Shown in pieces: positions 1-8,597 of a stretch of DNA of 64,000 bases; the first letter of the stretch is position 1; each line of letters opens with the position of its first letter. The stretch is from NCBI RefSeq assembly GCF_009604375.1, contig NZ_WEGH01000001.1:682001-746000 (forward strand), given 5' to 3'. The stretch is from Actinomadura macrotermitis. Its GTDB lineage: Bacteria; Actinomycetota; Actinomycetes; Streptosporangiales; Streptosporangiaceae. Both the position numbers and the translations under genes were made by a program. Below the pieces are notes generated by a model, which made no database searches, had not been told where the DNA came from, and saw only the letters and a list, made by a program, of their open reading frames with translations.

Positions 1-581
1 GCGTTGTGCTCGCGGCCCGCCAGGACGGCGGTGTGCGCGAAGACGGCGGCGACGGCCGTCTCGGCGGGCTCGGTCAGCTCCAGCAGCCCGAGCCCGCCCG
101 CGCGCTCCAGCTCCGGCTGGCGGGCCACCGCGTCGCGCAGCACGGCGGGGTCGAACCCGACGGCCGCGCCGGTGCGCGCCCCGGCGGCGTCCCAGCGCCC
201 GGCCATCCGCCCGGCGGCGGCCGCGACCAGCCGGCGCGCGTACGGGCCGTCGCCGTCGGCCACGTGGTCACGGGTCTTGCCCGCCGCGAGCAGCAGCGAC
301 GTCGCGGCGGCGAGCTGCGCGCCCTGCGCCCGCGCGGTGACGACCTCGGCGCCCTTCATCCCGCGCAGCGCGCACGGCCCGGCCGTGCGGCGCGGCGAGC
401 GGTCCGGGGCCTGCGCCTCCACCAGCACCGACACCAGCAGGCCGTCGTAGTTGGTGACCAGGCGCGCGGCCTGGCCGTGCTCGGCCCGCAGGGTCAGGCA
501 GAGGCCGCACAGGTGGGCCATCCAGTCTTTGAACAACGAACCGCACAAGACGTGCTTGCACGGACGCACCACTCCGAACAT
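1..581 (-). CDS. DUF5685 family protein (3' end outside window)
   Basis: The gene runs off the left edge, so only the first 193 codons are visible. Reading from the ATG at 581 gives MFGVVRPCKHVLCGSLFKDW, followed by MAHLCGLCLTLRAEHGQAAR and NYDGLLVSVLVEAQ. This Cys-rich start (C9, C13, then CGLC) followed by an NYDG segment is what I recognise as the DUF5685 family of actinobacteria, whose function is unknown. The cysteines could bind metal, but that is inference. The ATG at 581 is chosen because it keeps the full conserved N-terminus in frame. It reads towards the left edge, away from the regulator genes that follow. Confidence 0.75.
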   Translation of the reverse strand, partial: MFGVVRPCKHVLCGSLFKDWMAHLCGLCLTLRAEHGQAARLVTNYDGLLVSVLVEAQAPDRSPRRTAGPCALRGMKGAEVVTARAQGAQLAAATSLLLAAGKTRDHVADGDGPYARRLVAAAAGRMAGRWDAAGARTGAAVGFDPAVLRDAVARQPELERAGGLGLLELTEPAETAVAAVFAHTAVLAGREHN

Positions 582-629
582 GCGTGGAGTCCCCCCACCT
601 AGGCGATCGCGACATTATTCACCGACGCG

Positions 630-646
630 ACCGCCCGGGGGGCGGT
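630..646 (-). terminator. short GC hairpin after the TPR regulator gene
   Basis: ACCGCCC, a 3-base GGG spacer and GGGCGGT form a 7-bp perfect stem just downstream (minus strand) of the regulator stop at 656. The loop is short and there is no T-run, so this is a weak terminator candidate. Confidence 0.35.
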
Positions 647-655
647 TCCCTCGGC

Positions 656-1954
656 TCAGACGCCCGCGCAGGTCAGCGCGCGCCGGTAGGCGGCGAGGCG
701 GGGCTCCTCCTGCGCGCCGGTCTCGGCGAGCAGCTCGGCGAGGTCGAACCAGGTCTGCGCGGCCCCGCGGGCCGACTCCATCCGCTCCAGGTGGGTGGCG
801 GCCGCGGTCAGCACCTCCACCGCCCGGTTGCGGCGGCCGAGCCGCACGCACGCCTCGCCGAGCACGGTGAGCGCCCACGCGGTGGCGCGGCGCGGCGCGT
901 CGCCGAGCAGCTCCAGCGCCTGCTCGGCGAGCGCGACGGCCTCGCCGGGGCGGCCGAGCGCGGTCTCGGCGCGGGCCAGCTCGGTCAGGCAGACCGCGAC
1001 GTCGATCTCCCCGGCGGCGCTGGCGCTGCTCTCGGCGCGCACCCGGTTCAGCAGGTCGCGGGCGTGCCCGGCCTGCTCGGGGCGGGCCCGCAGCAGCAGC
1101 CCGGCGTAGGTGACGCGCAGCCGGTTCAGCTCGCGCGGGTCGGGCTCGTCGGCGGCGAGCAGCAGCGCCCGCTCGGCGAGCGCGACGCCCTCCTCGTACT
1201 CGCCGCGCAGCTCGGCGACGGCCGCGGCCTCCCGGTAGGCGGCGACCCGCGCCCGCGAGCTGCCGATCCGCTCGGCCCGCTCGACGAGCTGGGCGGCCAG
1301 CTGGCGCGCCCGCACCAGGTCGCCGCGCTCGACGAACGCGGCGAGCAGCTCGGCGCCCAGGTGCACCGCGGCGTCGGTGGAGTCGGCGCCGGTCGCGACC
1401 AGGTGCCGCTGCGCCTCCTCGGCGACCTGCACGCCCGCGCTGACGTCGCCGCGCAGGCGCAGGCAGCGGCTGAGCGCGACGTGCACCCGCGCCCAGTGGT
1501 CCAGGTCGGTCTCGGCGGACGCCTCGGCGGTGAGCGCGCGCAGCTGCCCGATCGCCTCCTCCAGCTCGCCGGCCGCCTCCAGCGCCAGGGCGTGCCCCCA
1601 GCGGGCCTGGTGCAGCATGTCGGGCAGCGCGACGGCGTCGGTGCTGGCCAGCACCTCGGCGAAGCGGGCGCGGGCCTCGGCCGCCGCGCCGTTGCGCAGC
1701 GCGATCTCGGCGTAGTCCAGGGTGACCCGCAGCTCGTCCACGACGTCCTCGCTGACACCGCTGACCAGGTAGGTGGCCGAGCAGCTCAGCTTGGCGGCCA
1801 GCAGGTCGATGACGCTCGGCGCCGGCACCCGCTTGTCGCTCTCGATGAGCGAGATGTAGCTGTCGGACAGCTCGGGATAGGCCAGTTGCGCCTGGCTGAT
1901 CCCCTGCCGGATGCGCAGCGCCCGGATCCGCTGCCCCAGTGTCTCGCGATCCAT
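656..1954 (-). CDS. XRE-family regulator with TPR region
   Basis: The 432-aa protein begins with a Cro/CI-type helix-turn-helix (residues about 5-65: LGQRIRALRIRQGISQAQLA, then LSDSYISLIESDKRVPAPSV). About 350 residues of Ala/Leu/Glu-rich helical repeats follow, with typical TPR spacing of small and large residues (ARFAEVLAS, WGHALALEAAGELEEAI, AVALAEQALELLGD). Such actinobacterial XRE-TPR proteins are cytoplasmic regulators whose TPR part is often thought to bind a peptide or protein ligand; the ligand here is unknown. The start lies 15 nt after the stop of the PucR-like gene, so the two are probably one operon. Length is normal for the type. Confidence 0.8.
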   Translation of the reverse strand: MDRETLGQRIRALRIRQGISQAQLAYPELSDSYISLIESDKRVPAPSVIDLLAAKLSCSATYLVSGVSEDVVDELRVTLDYAEIALRNGAAAEARARFAEVLASTDAVALPDMLHQARWGHALALEAAGELEEAIGQLRALTAEASAETDLDHWARVHVALSRCLRLRGDVSAGVQVAEEAQRHLVATGADSTDAAVHLGAELLAAFVERGDLVRARQLAAQLVERAERIGSSRARVAAYREAAAVAELRGEYEEGVALAERALLLAADEPDPRELNRLRVTYAGLLLRARPEQAGHARDLLNRVRAESSASAAGEIDVAVCLTELARAETALGRPGEAVALAEQALELLGDAPRRATAWALTVLGEACVRLGRRNRAVEVLTAAATHLERMESARGAAQTWFDLAELLAETGAQEEPRLAAYRRALTCAGV

Positions 1955-1969
1955 CGTGTGACCACCCGC

Positions 1970-2323
1970 CTACGAGGTCCCCACCGGCTGCGCGGCGCGC
2001 AGGGCGAGGAAGAAATCGACTCGATCTTCCAGTGTGCCGAGATCCCGCCCGGTGAGCTCCTCGATCCGCCTGATTCGGTATCGAAGCGTGTTCACATGGA
2101 CGTGCAGCCGGCTCGCGGTCCTGTTCCAGGAACCCGAGCAGGCGAGGAAGACCTCGAGAGTGTGCACGAGCTCGGCGCCCCGGTCGCTGTCGTACTCCTC
2201 CAGCGCGCCGAGCAGCCGCCGGCGGAACGACCGGCGCACCTGCGCGGGCACCGAGGCCAGCAGCAGCGCGTACGAGTCGATCTCGCCACCGGGCGTTCCC
2301 GCCAACTCTCGCGTTCGCACCAC
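1970..2323 (-). CDS. short PucR/CdaR-type HTH regulator
   Basis: The 117-aa protein matches only the C-terminal end of PucR/CdaR-family regulators: LLGALEEYDSDRGAELVHTL, then the PucR helix-turn-helix WNRTASRLHVHVNTLRYRIR and IEELTGRDLGTLEDR. Family members are normally several hundred residues with an N-terminal sensory region; nothing of that is present. The GTG start at 2323 is only three codons after an in-frame TAG, so it cannot be extended. It is divergent from the hydroxyisourate hydrolase and purine-type permease genes, fitting a purine-catabolism regulator. It could be a functional stand-alone HTH or the surviving end of a decayed gene. Confidence 0.7.
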   Translation of the reverse strand: MVRTRELAGTPGGEIDSYALLLASVPAQVRRSFRRRLLGALEEYDSDRGAELVHTLEVFLACSGSWNRTASRLHVHVNTLRYRIRRIEELTGRDLGTLEDRVDFFLALRAAQPVGTS

Positions 2324-2429
2324 GGAAGGCTATAGCGGACCGCCGCCGGAAACGCGCACAGGCCCTCCCCCGTCACCACGCGCGACGGCGACCGCACGCG
2401 CGCCGCGGCCGTGCGCTGTACTTAACGTC

Positions 2430-2780
2430 ATGACCGTATCCACGCACGTTCTCGACCAGCAGCGCGGCCGGCCCGCCGCCGGCCTGCCGATCCGCCTCGA
2501 CCGCCACCGCGGCGACACCTGGGAGCCGCTCGCCGAGGGGGTCACCGGCGACGACGGCCGCTGGACGGCCCCGGCCCCCGAGGGGGCGGCGCCCGGCGCC
2601 CCCACCGAGCAGGGCACCTACCGGCTGCGGTTCGGCAGCGGCCCCTACTTCACCGGGCTCGGCTCGGCCACCTGCTACCCCGAGATCGCCGTCGTCTTCA
2701 CCGTCGCCGACGGCGGCGAGCACCACCACATGCCGTTGCTGCTCAGCCCCTTCGGCTACTCCACCTACCGGGGCGCCTGA
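2430..2780 (+). CDS. 5-hydroxyisourate hydrolase (transthyretin-related)
   Basis: The 116-aa protein hydrolyses 5-hydroxyisourate to OHCU, the step after urate oxidase in urate breakdown. Family landmarks are visible: the N-terminal STHVLDQQRGRPAAGLPIRL with the catalytic His, the central GTYRLRF Arg segment, and the C-terminal HHHMPLLLSPFGYSTYRGA. The family signature normally ends YRGS (sometimes T); here the last residue is Ala, which removes a hydroxyl normally found in the active site. The ATG at 2430 is in the expected place for the family N-terminus. It is divergent from the PucR-like gene and 111 bp ahead of an NCS2 permease; other urate genes are not in this window. Confidence 0.85.
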   Translation: MTVSTHVLDQQRGRPAAGLPIRLDRHRGDTWEPLAEGVTGDDGRWTAPAPEGAAPGAPTEQGTYRLRFGSGPYFTGLGSATCYPEIAVVFTVADGGEHHHMPLLLSPFGYSTYRGA

Positions 2781-2891
2781 CCTGCGCCGACGCACCCGCC
2801 GTCGGCGACGGGGTACCGGTTCAGCCGAAACATGTCACGGGCAGTTAACCTGTGCTGGCATTTTTCCCCGCCGACACCACGGAGCGCACCG

Positions 2892-4346
2892 ATGTCCCAA
2901 CCCACCACCGCCACGGCGGAGGACACCCCGCCCGGCGGTCCCCGCGGCCCGCTGGACCGGTTCTTCGACCTCACCGGGCGCGGGAGCACCGTGCCGCGCG
3001 AGCTGCGCGGCGGCGTCACCACGTTCATGGCGATGGCCTACATCATCCTGCTCAACCCGATCATCCTCGGCGGCGCCAAGGACATCAACGGCGCGGCGCT
3101 GTCCATCCCGCAGCTGACCACGATGACCGCCCTGTCGGCGGCGGTCACCACGATCGTGATGGGCCTGGCCGGCAACGTGCCGATGGCGCTGGCCTCCGGC
3201 CTCGGCATCAACGCGGTGGTGGCCTTCCAGGCGGCGCCGCAGATGACCTGGCCGCAGGCGATGGGCCTGGTGGTGATCGAGGGCGTGATCATCGTGCTGC
3301 TGGCGGTCAGCGGCGTGCGCCAGCTGATCATGGACGCGATCCCGCTGGCGCTCAAGCACGCCATCGCGGTCGGCATCGGCTGCTTCATCGCGCTGGTCGG
3401 CCTGGTCGACTCGGGCTTCGTCACCTCCAGCGCGGCCAGCCCGCCGCTCGCCCTCGGCATCGGCGGCAAGCTGTCCACCTGGCCCACGCTGGTCTTCGCG
3501 GTCGCGCTGATCCTGATGATCGTGCTCTACGTGCGGCGGGTGCCCGGCGCCATCTTGATCAGCATCCTGGCCGCCACCGTGCTCGCGGTCGTCATCCAGT
3601 CCAACGCCAAGATCCCCGCGCGCGGACCTGGCTCGTGGGGCGTGGTCACGCCCGAGCTGCCCGACAAGTACTTCGCGATGCCCGACTTCGGGCTGTTCGG
3701 CAACGTCGACCTGTTCGGCGGGTTCGGCAAGGCCGGCGTCATCACCGCCCTGGTGGTGCTGTTCACCCTGGTGCTGTCGGGGTTCTTCGACGCGATGGGC
3801 ACCATCCTCGGCATCAGCGACGAGGCCGGCCTGGTCGACGACAAGGGCCGCGTCCCGAACCTCGGCCGGATCCTGTCGGTGGACGGCCTGTCCGCCGCGT
3901 TCGGCGGCCTCACCAGCTCCTCGGCCAACACCGTGTTCGTGGAGTCGGCCGCGGGCGTCGGCGAGGGCGCCCGGACGGGCCTGGCCAACATCGCCACCGG
4001 CGCGCTGTTCGCCGTCACGCTGTTCCTGACCCCGCTGGCCGGGGTCGTCCCCGCGCAGGCCGCCGCGCCCGCCCTGGTCGTGGTCGGCGCGCTGATGATG
4101 GCCCAGGTCGCCAAGCTGGACTGGGACGACCTGGACATCGCCATCCCGGCCTTCCTCACCATCGTGTTCATGCCGTTCACCTACTCCATCACCAACGGCG
4201 TCGGCGCCGGCATCGTCGCCTACACCCTCATCAAGGTGGTCCGCGGCCGCGCCCGCGAGGCGGGCTGGCTGCTGTGGATCGTCTCGATCGTCTTCCTGCT
4301 GTACTTCGGTTTGAACGTCGTGGAGGAGGTTCTGGGTGTCAAATAG
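2892..4346 (+). CDS. NCS2-family purine permease (AzgA-like)
   Basis: The 484-aa polytopic membrane protein belongs to the NCS2 nucleobase transporters of the adenine/guanine/hypoxanthine (AzgA) type. Landmarks are LDRFFDLTGRGSTVPRELRG, GGVTTFMAMAYIILLNP, ALASGLGINAVVAFQ, GFFDAMGTILGISDEAGL and SSSANTVFVESAAGVGEGAR, with about 12-14 hydrophobic segments. It probably imports a purine base by proton symport. I start at the ATG at 2892, with GGAG about eight bases upstream, rather than at an in-frame codon at 2832 that would add 20 unconserved residues. Its position behind hydroxyisourate hydrolase and near a PucR-like gene supports purine scavenging or catabolism. Confidence 0.88.
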   Translation: MSQPTTATAEDTPPGGPRGPLDRFFDLTGRGSTVPRELRGGVTTFMAMAYIILLNPIILGGAKDINGAALSIPQLTTMTALSAAVTTIVMGLAGNVPMALASGLGINAVVAFQAAPQMTWPQAMGLVVIEGVIIVLLAVSGVRQLIMDAIPLALKHAIAVGIGCFIALVGLVDSGFVTSSAASPPLALGIGGKLSTWPTLVFAVALILMIVLYVRRVPGAILISILAATVLAVVIQSNAKIPARGPGSWGVVTPELPDKYFAMPDFGLFGNVDLFGGFGKAGVITALVVLFTLVLSGFFDAMGTILGISDEAGLVDDKGRVPNLGRILSVDGLSAAFGGLTSSSANTVFVESAAGVGEGARTGLANIATGALFAVTLFLTPLAGVVPAQAAAPALVVVGALMMAQVAKLDWDDLDIAIPAFLTIVFMPFTYSITNGVGAGIVAYTLIKVVRGRAREAGWLLWIVSIVFLLYFGLNVVEEVLGVK

Positions 4347-4389
4347 TGCCGACATGGCGTAAGGAGAAGGTAGGGCCTTACCCCCCGGC

Positions 4390-5595
4390 GTGAAAGGCGT
4401 GGCTGTGGTCTCCGCGGACTCCCCTTCCCGACATCGCCCGCGCGGGCACGTCCTGCTCGCGCCCGGCCGGTTCAAGGGGTCGCTGACCGCGGCGCAGGTG
4501 GCCCGCCACCTGGCCGCCGGGCTGCGCCGCGCCCGGCCGGACGTGCCGGTGGTCGAGCTGCCGGTCGCCGACGGCGGCGAGGGCACCGCCGAGGCCGCCA
4601 TCGCGGCCGGCTGGCGGCGGGTGCGGGTGCGGGTGTGCGGGCCGACCGGGCGGCCGGTCACCGCGGCGCTGGCGCTGGACGGCGACACCGCGGTGGTCGA
4701 GCTGGCCGAGGCGTCGGGGGTGCACCGGCTGCCCGGCGGCGAGCCGCGGCCGCTCACCGCGACCAGCTTCGGCACCGGCCAGCTGCTCGCCCACGCGGTG
4801 CGGCTCGGCGCCCGGCGCATCGTGCTCGGCCTCGGCGGCGGCGCCGCCACCGACGGCGGCGCCGGGCTGGTGCAGGGCATGGGCGGCCGGCTGCTGGACG
4901 CGCTCGGCAAGGACCTGCCGCCCGGCGGCGCGGCGCTGCGCTCGCTGCACGCGCTGGACCTGCGCGGCCTGCCCGACCTGTCAGGGGTGCGGGTGGTGGT
5001 CGCCGGCGACGGCGCCGGGCCGCTGCTCGGCCGCACCGGGGCGGCGGCGGCCGCGGGCGCCCACCGCGGCGCCGGCCGCGAGGAGGTGCGGGCGCTGGAC
5101 GCGGGGCTGCGCCGCTGGGCCGACCTGGCCGAGGCCGCGTCCCGCCGGCCGGCCCGCGACCGCGCGGGCGCGGGCGCGGCGGGCGGCGTGGGGTTCGCCG
5201 CGCTGACCTTCCTCGGCGCCACCGTCGAGCCCGGCACCCCGTTCATGCTGGACCTGCTCGGCGTCGCCGGCCGGGCCCGCGGCGCGCGGCTCGTCGTCAC
5301 CGGCGAGGGCTCCCTGGACACCGCCTCGCTGCGCGGCCGGGCCCCGATCGGGGTGGCGCGCGCGGCGGCGCGGGCGGGCGCGCCGGTCGTCGCGGTCACC
5401 GGCCGGCGCGGGCTGACCGGCGAGCAGCTGCGCCGCACCCGGATCCAGGCGGTGTACGCCCTCACCGACATCGAGCGCGACACCGGGCGGTGCATGCGGC
5501 AGGCCGGGCCGCTGCTGGAGCAGCTCACCGTCGCGATCGCCGCCGAATGGCTGCCCCCGCTGCCCCCGGAGAAGGGACCCGGGCAAGTTACATAG
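4390..5595 (+). CDS. glxK: glycerate kinase (GlxK/GckA type)
   Basis: The 401-aa enzyme phosphorylates D-glycerate in the glyoxylate/glycerate pathway. The N-terminal block LLAPGRFKGSLTAAQVARHL and VADGGEGTAEA are the family hallmarks, followed by TATSFGTGQLLAHA, LGLGGGAATDGGAGLVQGMG and a C-terminal VVTGEGSLDTASLRGRAPIG segment. The N-terminus carries a short leader before the conserved start, so GTG at 4390 or the in-frame GTG five codons later are both possible. A small hairpin (GTAAGG at 4359-4364 with CCTTAC at 4376-4381) would enclose the only AAGGAG-like ribosome-binding sequence. Linking it to purine breakdown through glyoxylate is plausible but is inference. Confidence 0.87.
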   Translation: MKGVAVVSADSPSRHRPRGHVLLAPGRFKGSLTAAQVARHLAAGLRRARPDVPVVELPVADGGEGTAEAAIAAGWRRVRVRVCGPTGRPVTAALALDGDTAVVELAEASGVHRLPGGEPRPLTATSFGTGQLLAHAVRLGARRIVLGLGGGAATDGGAGLVQGMGGRLLDALGKDLPPGGAALRSLHALDLRGLPDLSGVRVVVAGDGAGPLLGRTGAAAAAGAHRGAGREEVRALDAGLRRWADLAEAASRRPARDRAGAGAAGGVGFAALTFLGATVEPGTPFMLDLLGVAGRARGARLVVTGEGSLDTASLRGRAPIGVARAAARAGAPVVAVTGRRGLTGEQLRRTRIQAVYALTDIERDTGRCMRQAGPLLEQLTVAIAAEWLPPLPPEKGPGQVT

Positions 5596-5712
5596 TGTCA
5601 GCCGATCGGGGAACACCTATACACCTTGGACATGGCATGGAATGCCGTCCAGAGCTCACCCTGAAGGCATAACACCAGGCGGACGCCCTGGCGGCACTGA
5701 CGGAGGAGACCA

Positions 5713-6831
5713 ATGAAGGTCGGCGTACCCCGCGAGATCAAGACCCACGAGTACCGCGTGGCCATCACCCCCGCGGGAGTGCACGAGCTCACCCGCAACG
5801 GGCACGAGGTGTTCGTCGAGCGCGGCGCCGGGATCGGCTCGGCCATCCCCGACGACGACTACACCGCCGCCGGCGCCAAGATCCTGGACGGCCCGGACGC
5901 GGTGTGGGCCGAAGGCGACCTGATCTTGAAGGTCAAGGAGCCGGTCGCCGCCGAGTTCCACCGGATGCGCCAGGGCCAGACGCTGTTCACCTACCTGCAC
6001 CTGGCCGCGTCCCGCGAGTGCACCGACGCGCTGCTGGAGCGCGGCGTCACCGCGATCGCCTACGAGACCGTCCAGCTGCCGAACCGGTCGCTGCCGCTGC
6101 TGGCCCCGATGTCGGAGGTGGCCGGCCGGCTCGCCCCGCAGGTCGGCGCCTACAGCCTGATGAGCTCCAACGGCGGCCGCGGGCTGCTGCCCGGCGGCGT
6201 GCCCGGCGTCGCCCCGGCCAAGGTCGTGGTGATCGGCGGCGGCGTGTCCGGCCTGAACGCGGCGCAGATCGCCGTCGGCATGGGCGCGGACGTCACCATC
6301 CTGGACGTCAACGTCGACCGGCTGCGCGGCATCGACGCGATCTACCAGGGCCGGCTGAAGACGCTGGTGTCCAACGCCTACACCATCGAGCAGGAGGTGC
6401 GCGCCGCCGACCTGGTCATCGGCGCGGTGCTGATCCCCGGCGCCAAGGCCCCCACGCTGGTCTCCAACGCCTTGGTCGCGCACATGCGGCCCGGCTCGGT
6501 GCTGGTCGACATCGCCATCGACCAGGGCGGCTGCTTCGAGGACTCGCGCCCGACCACGCACGCCGACCCCACCTACCAGGTGCACGGCTCGATCTTCTAC
6601 TGCGTGGCCAACATGCCCGGCTCGGTGCCCAACACCTCCACCCGCGCGCTGACCAACGTCACGCTGCCCTACGCGGTGCAGATCGCCAACCTGGGCTGGC
6701 GGGACGCGCTGCGCGCCGACCCGGCCCTCGCGCTCGGCCTGAACACCCACGAGGGCCAGGTCGTCTACGCCGAGGTCGCCGAGGCGCACGGGCTGGCGCA
6801 CCAGCCCCTGCAGGCCGCCCTCGGCGCGTGA
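5713..6831 (+). CDS. ald: alanine dehydrogenase
   Basis: The 372-aa enzyme catalyses reversible NAD-dependent oxidative deamination of L-alanine to pyruvate and ammonium. It shows the family N-terminus [20 protein letters not shown], the substrate-binding LILKVKEP and [23 protein letters not shown], and a Rossmann NAD loop [40 protein letters not shown] near the C-terminus is strongly conserved. Length is as expected and GGAGGAG lies 8 nt upstream of the ATG. The 117-bp upstream gap holds GGCAT-GGA-ATGCC (5634-5646), a possible site for a regulator such as an AldR-type Lrp protein; this is untested. It appears monocistronic or runs into the phosphatase gene. Confidence 0.95.
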   Translation: MKVGVPREIKTHEYRVAITPAGVHELTRNGHEVFVERGAGIGSAIPDDDYTAAGAKILDGPDAVWAEGDLILKVKEPVAAEFHRMRQGQTLFTYLHLAASRECTDALLERGVTAIAYETVQLPNRSLPLLAPMSEVAGRLAPQVGAYSLMSSNGGRGLLPGGVPGVAPAKVVVIGGGVSGLNAAQIAVGMGADVTILDVNVDRLRGIDAIYQGRLKTLVSNAYTIEQEVRAADLVIGAVLIPGAKAPTLVSNALVAHMRPGSVLVDIAIDQGGCFEDSRPTTHADPTYQVHGSIFYCVANMPGSVPNTSTRALTNVTLPYAVQIANLGWRDALRADPALALGLNTHEGQVVYAEVAEAHGLAHQPLQAALGA

Positions 6832-6856
6832 GAAGGGCGCCACGTACAGTTGGCCC

Positions 6857-7450
6857 ATGGGCGAACTGATCATTGTGCGGCACGGCGAGACCGAGTGGAG
6901 CCGGGCCCGCCGGCACACGGGGCGGACCGACCTGCCGCTCACCGCGCGCGGTGAGGAGCAGGCCCGGACGCTGGCCCCGCTGGTGGCGGCGCGCGACATC
7001 GTGCGCGTCGTCACCAGCCCCGCCGAGCGGGCCCGGCGCACCGCCGAGCTCGCCGGGCTGGTGGCCGACGACGTCGATCCCGACCTGTGGGAGTGGGACT
7101 ACGGCGGCTACGAGGGCATCAGCAGCGCCGACATCCGCCAGGACCGCCCCGGCTGGTACCTGTGGGCCGACGGGGTCGTCCCCGGCGACGCCGAGCACCC
7201 GGGCGAGAGCGTCGAGCAGGTCGGGGCGCGCGTCGACCGGGTGCTGAAGCGGGTCCGACCGCTGCTGGAGGACGGCGACGTGGCGATCGTCGCGCACGGC
7301 CACGTGCTGCGCGTCCTCACCGCCCGCTGGCTCGGCCTGGAGCCCGCCGAGGGGCGGCTGTTCGCCCTGGACACCGGGACGCTGTCGACCCTCGGCACCG
7401 AGCACGAGCGGCCCGTCGTCTCCTCCTGGAACGTCCCGCCGCCGGCCTGA
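6857..7450 (+). CDS. histidine phosphatase family protein
   Basis: The 197-aa cytoplasmic protein belongs to the phosphoglycerate-mutase-like histidine phosphatases. The catalytic motif is at the N-terminus (LIIVRHGETEWS, nucleophile His about residue 9), with TSPAERARRTAELA, the acidic ELWEWDYG-type segment (PDLWEWDYGGYEG), and the second His in AIVAHGHVLRVLTARWLGL. The substrate cannot be read from sequence; relatives include acid sugar phosphatases and cofactor-dependent mutases, and this size fits a broad phosphatase. It starts 25 bp after ald and may share its transcript. Confidence 0.85.
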   Translation: MGELIIVRHGETEWSRARRHTGRTDLPLTARGEEQARTLAPLVAARDIVRVVTSPAERARRTAELAGLVADDVDPDLWEWDYGGYEGISSADIRQDRPGWYLWADGVVPGDAEHPGESVEQVGARVDRVLKRVRPLLEDGDVAIVAHGHVLRVLTARWLGLEPAEGRLFALDTGTLSTLGTEHERPVVSSWNVPPPA

Positions 7451-7462
7451 CCGCCCGCCCGC

Positions 7463-8527
7463 TCAACCGCCGCGCAGCCGCTCGACGAACGCGCCGAGCT
7501 CGGCCTCGCTGCCCGGGTCCTCCCACCGCCAGAACGGCACGTTGCGCAGGTGCCGCCCGTCCGGGTCCAGCAGCTGGCCCGCGTGCTTGAGCTGCCACAG
7601 CACCACCGCGCGGTCGGTGATGGCCAGCTGGGGGAAGCGGCGGCCGAGCCCGGCCTCGAACGCCTGGATCTGCTCGACCGACCGCAGCCACACGTTGAAC
7701 AGCAGCTTGTCCGAGCCGGTCAGCGACGAGCACATCCGGGTCTCGCGCAGCCCCGTCAGCAGCCCGGTGATCCGCGCCACCTCGCCGGGCGGCGCGGCGC
7801 CCCACAGGTACACCGAGACCGGGAAGCCCGACAGGGAGCGGGCGACCTCGCACCGGTACAGCAGCGCGCCGCTCTCCTCCAGCCGGGTGAGGCGCCGCCG
7901 CACGGTGGTCGGGCTGAACCCGCTGCGCTCGGCCAGCCGGGCGACCGGCATCCGGCAGTCCTCGGCGAGCAGCCGGGCCAGCTCCAGGTCGCCGGGGGCC
8001 GGACCGGCCCCCGTCCGGCCCGCCGGGCGGTCCCCGGCGAGCAGGCCGCGCTGGGCCTCGTCCAGCCGGTCCAGCCGCCACCGGCTGCCCTCCACGTGCA
8101 GGGCGGTGGCGAGCTGGCTGCGGGTCGCCGCGACGCCCGGCAGCCCGCCGAGCCGGAAGCCGACGTAGCGCGCCAGCTCGGCGTGGTCGCGCAGCACCAC
8201 GGTGAGCAGCAGGTCGCGGCCGCCGGTGACGTGCTCGACGTTGAACACGTGCGGGTCCTCGGCGATCTCGGCGGCGACCTCGTGCAGCCGCCCGGGCACG
8301 CAGTCCACCTCGATGTAGGCGACCACCGGGCGGCGCGGCTCCACCAGCACCGGCAGGCAGGCGATCCAGGCCAGGCCCTCGCGGGTCAGCCGGGCCCAGC
8401 GCCGCGCGGCGGTGGTGGCGTCCACCCCGAGCACCGCGCCGATCCGGCGCCAGTCGGCGCGCGGCGCGGTCTGCAGGGCGGTGACCAGAACGTGGTCCAG
8501 GTCGTTCAGGGCGGTCGTTCCGTGCAT
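7463..8527 (-). CDS. double-domain Lrp/AsnC-family regulator
   Basis: The 354-aa protein is two Lrp/AsnC units in one chain. Unit 1 has an HTH (LNDLDHVLVTALQTAPRADW, DATTAARRWARLTREGL) and a RAM-like domain with HVFNVEHVTGGRDLLLTVVL. Unit 2 (from about residue 165) repeats this with ELARLLAEDCRMPVARLAER, SPTTVRRRLTRLEESG and a second effector domain. Single-unit Lrp proteins are about 150 aa and form dimers; a fused pair is a known actinobacterial arrangement that presumably folds as an intramolecular dimer. It is divergent from the M20 amidohydrolase/MFS pair (70-bp gap), so those are its likely targets. Confidence 0.88.
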   Translation of the reverse strand: MHGTTALNDLDHVLVTALQTAPRADWRRIGAVLGVDATTAARRWARLTREGLAWIACLPVLVEPRRPVVAYIEVDCVPGRLHEVAAEIAEDPHVFNVEHVTGGRDLLLTVVLRDHAELARYVGFRLGGLPGVAATRSQLATALHVEGSRWRLDRLDEAQRGLLAGDRPAGRTGAGPAPGDLELARLLAEDCRMPVARLAERSGFSPTTVRRRLTRLEESGALLYRCEVARSLSGFPVSVYLWGAAPPGEVARITGLLTGLRETRMCSSLTGSDKLLFNVWLRSVEQIQAFEAGLGRRFPQLAITDRAVVLWQLKHAGQLLDPDGRHLRNVPFWRWEDPGSEAELGAFVERLRGG

Positions 8528-8597
8528 TCGATCACTGGTTTCCGGTGGATTCCGGCGCCTGGCCGGGAGTGTGGCGTGCGTTACGCACGATACCCCC

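Noticed and set aside
2835..5528. 897-codon open frame on the minus strand
   Set aside because: It lies opposite the NCS2 permease and glycerate kinase genes, which have clear family motifs. Its translation is low-complexity Arg/Ala/Gln sequence typical of antisense frames in high-GC DNA.
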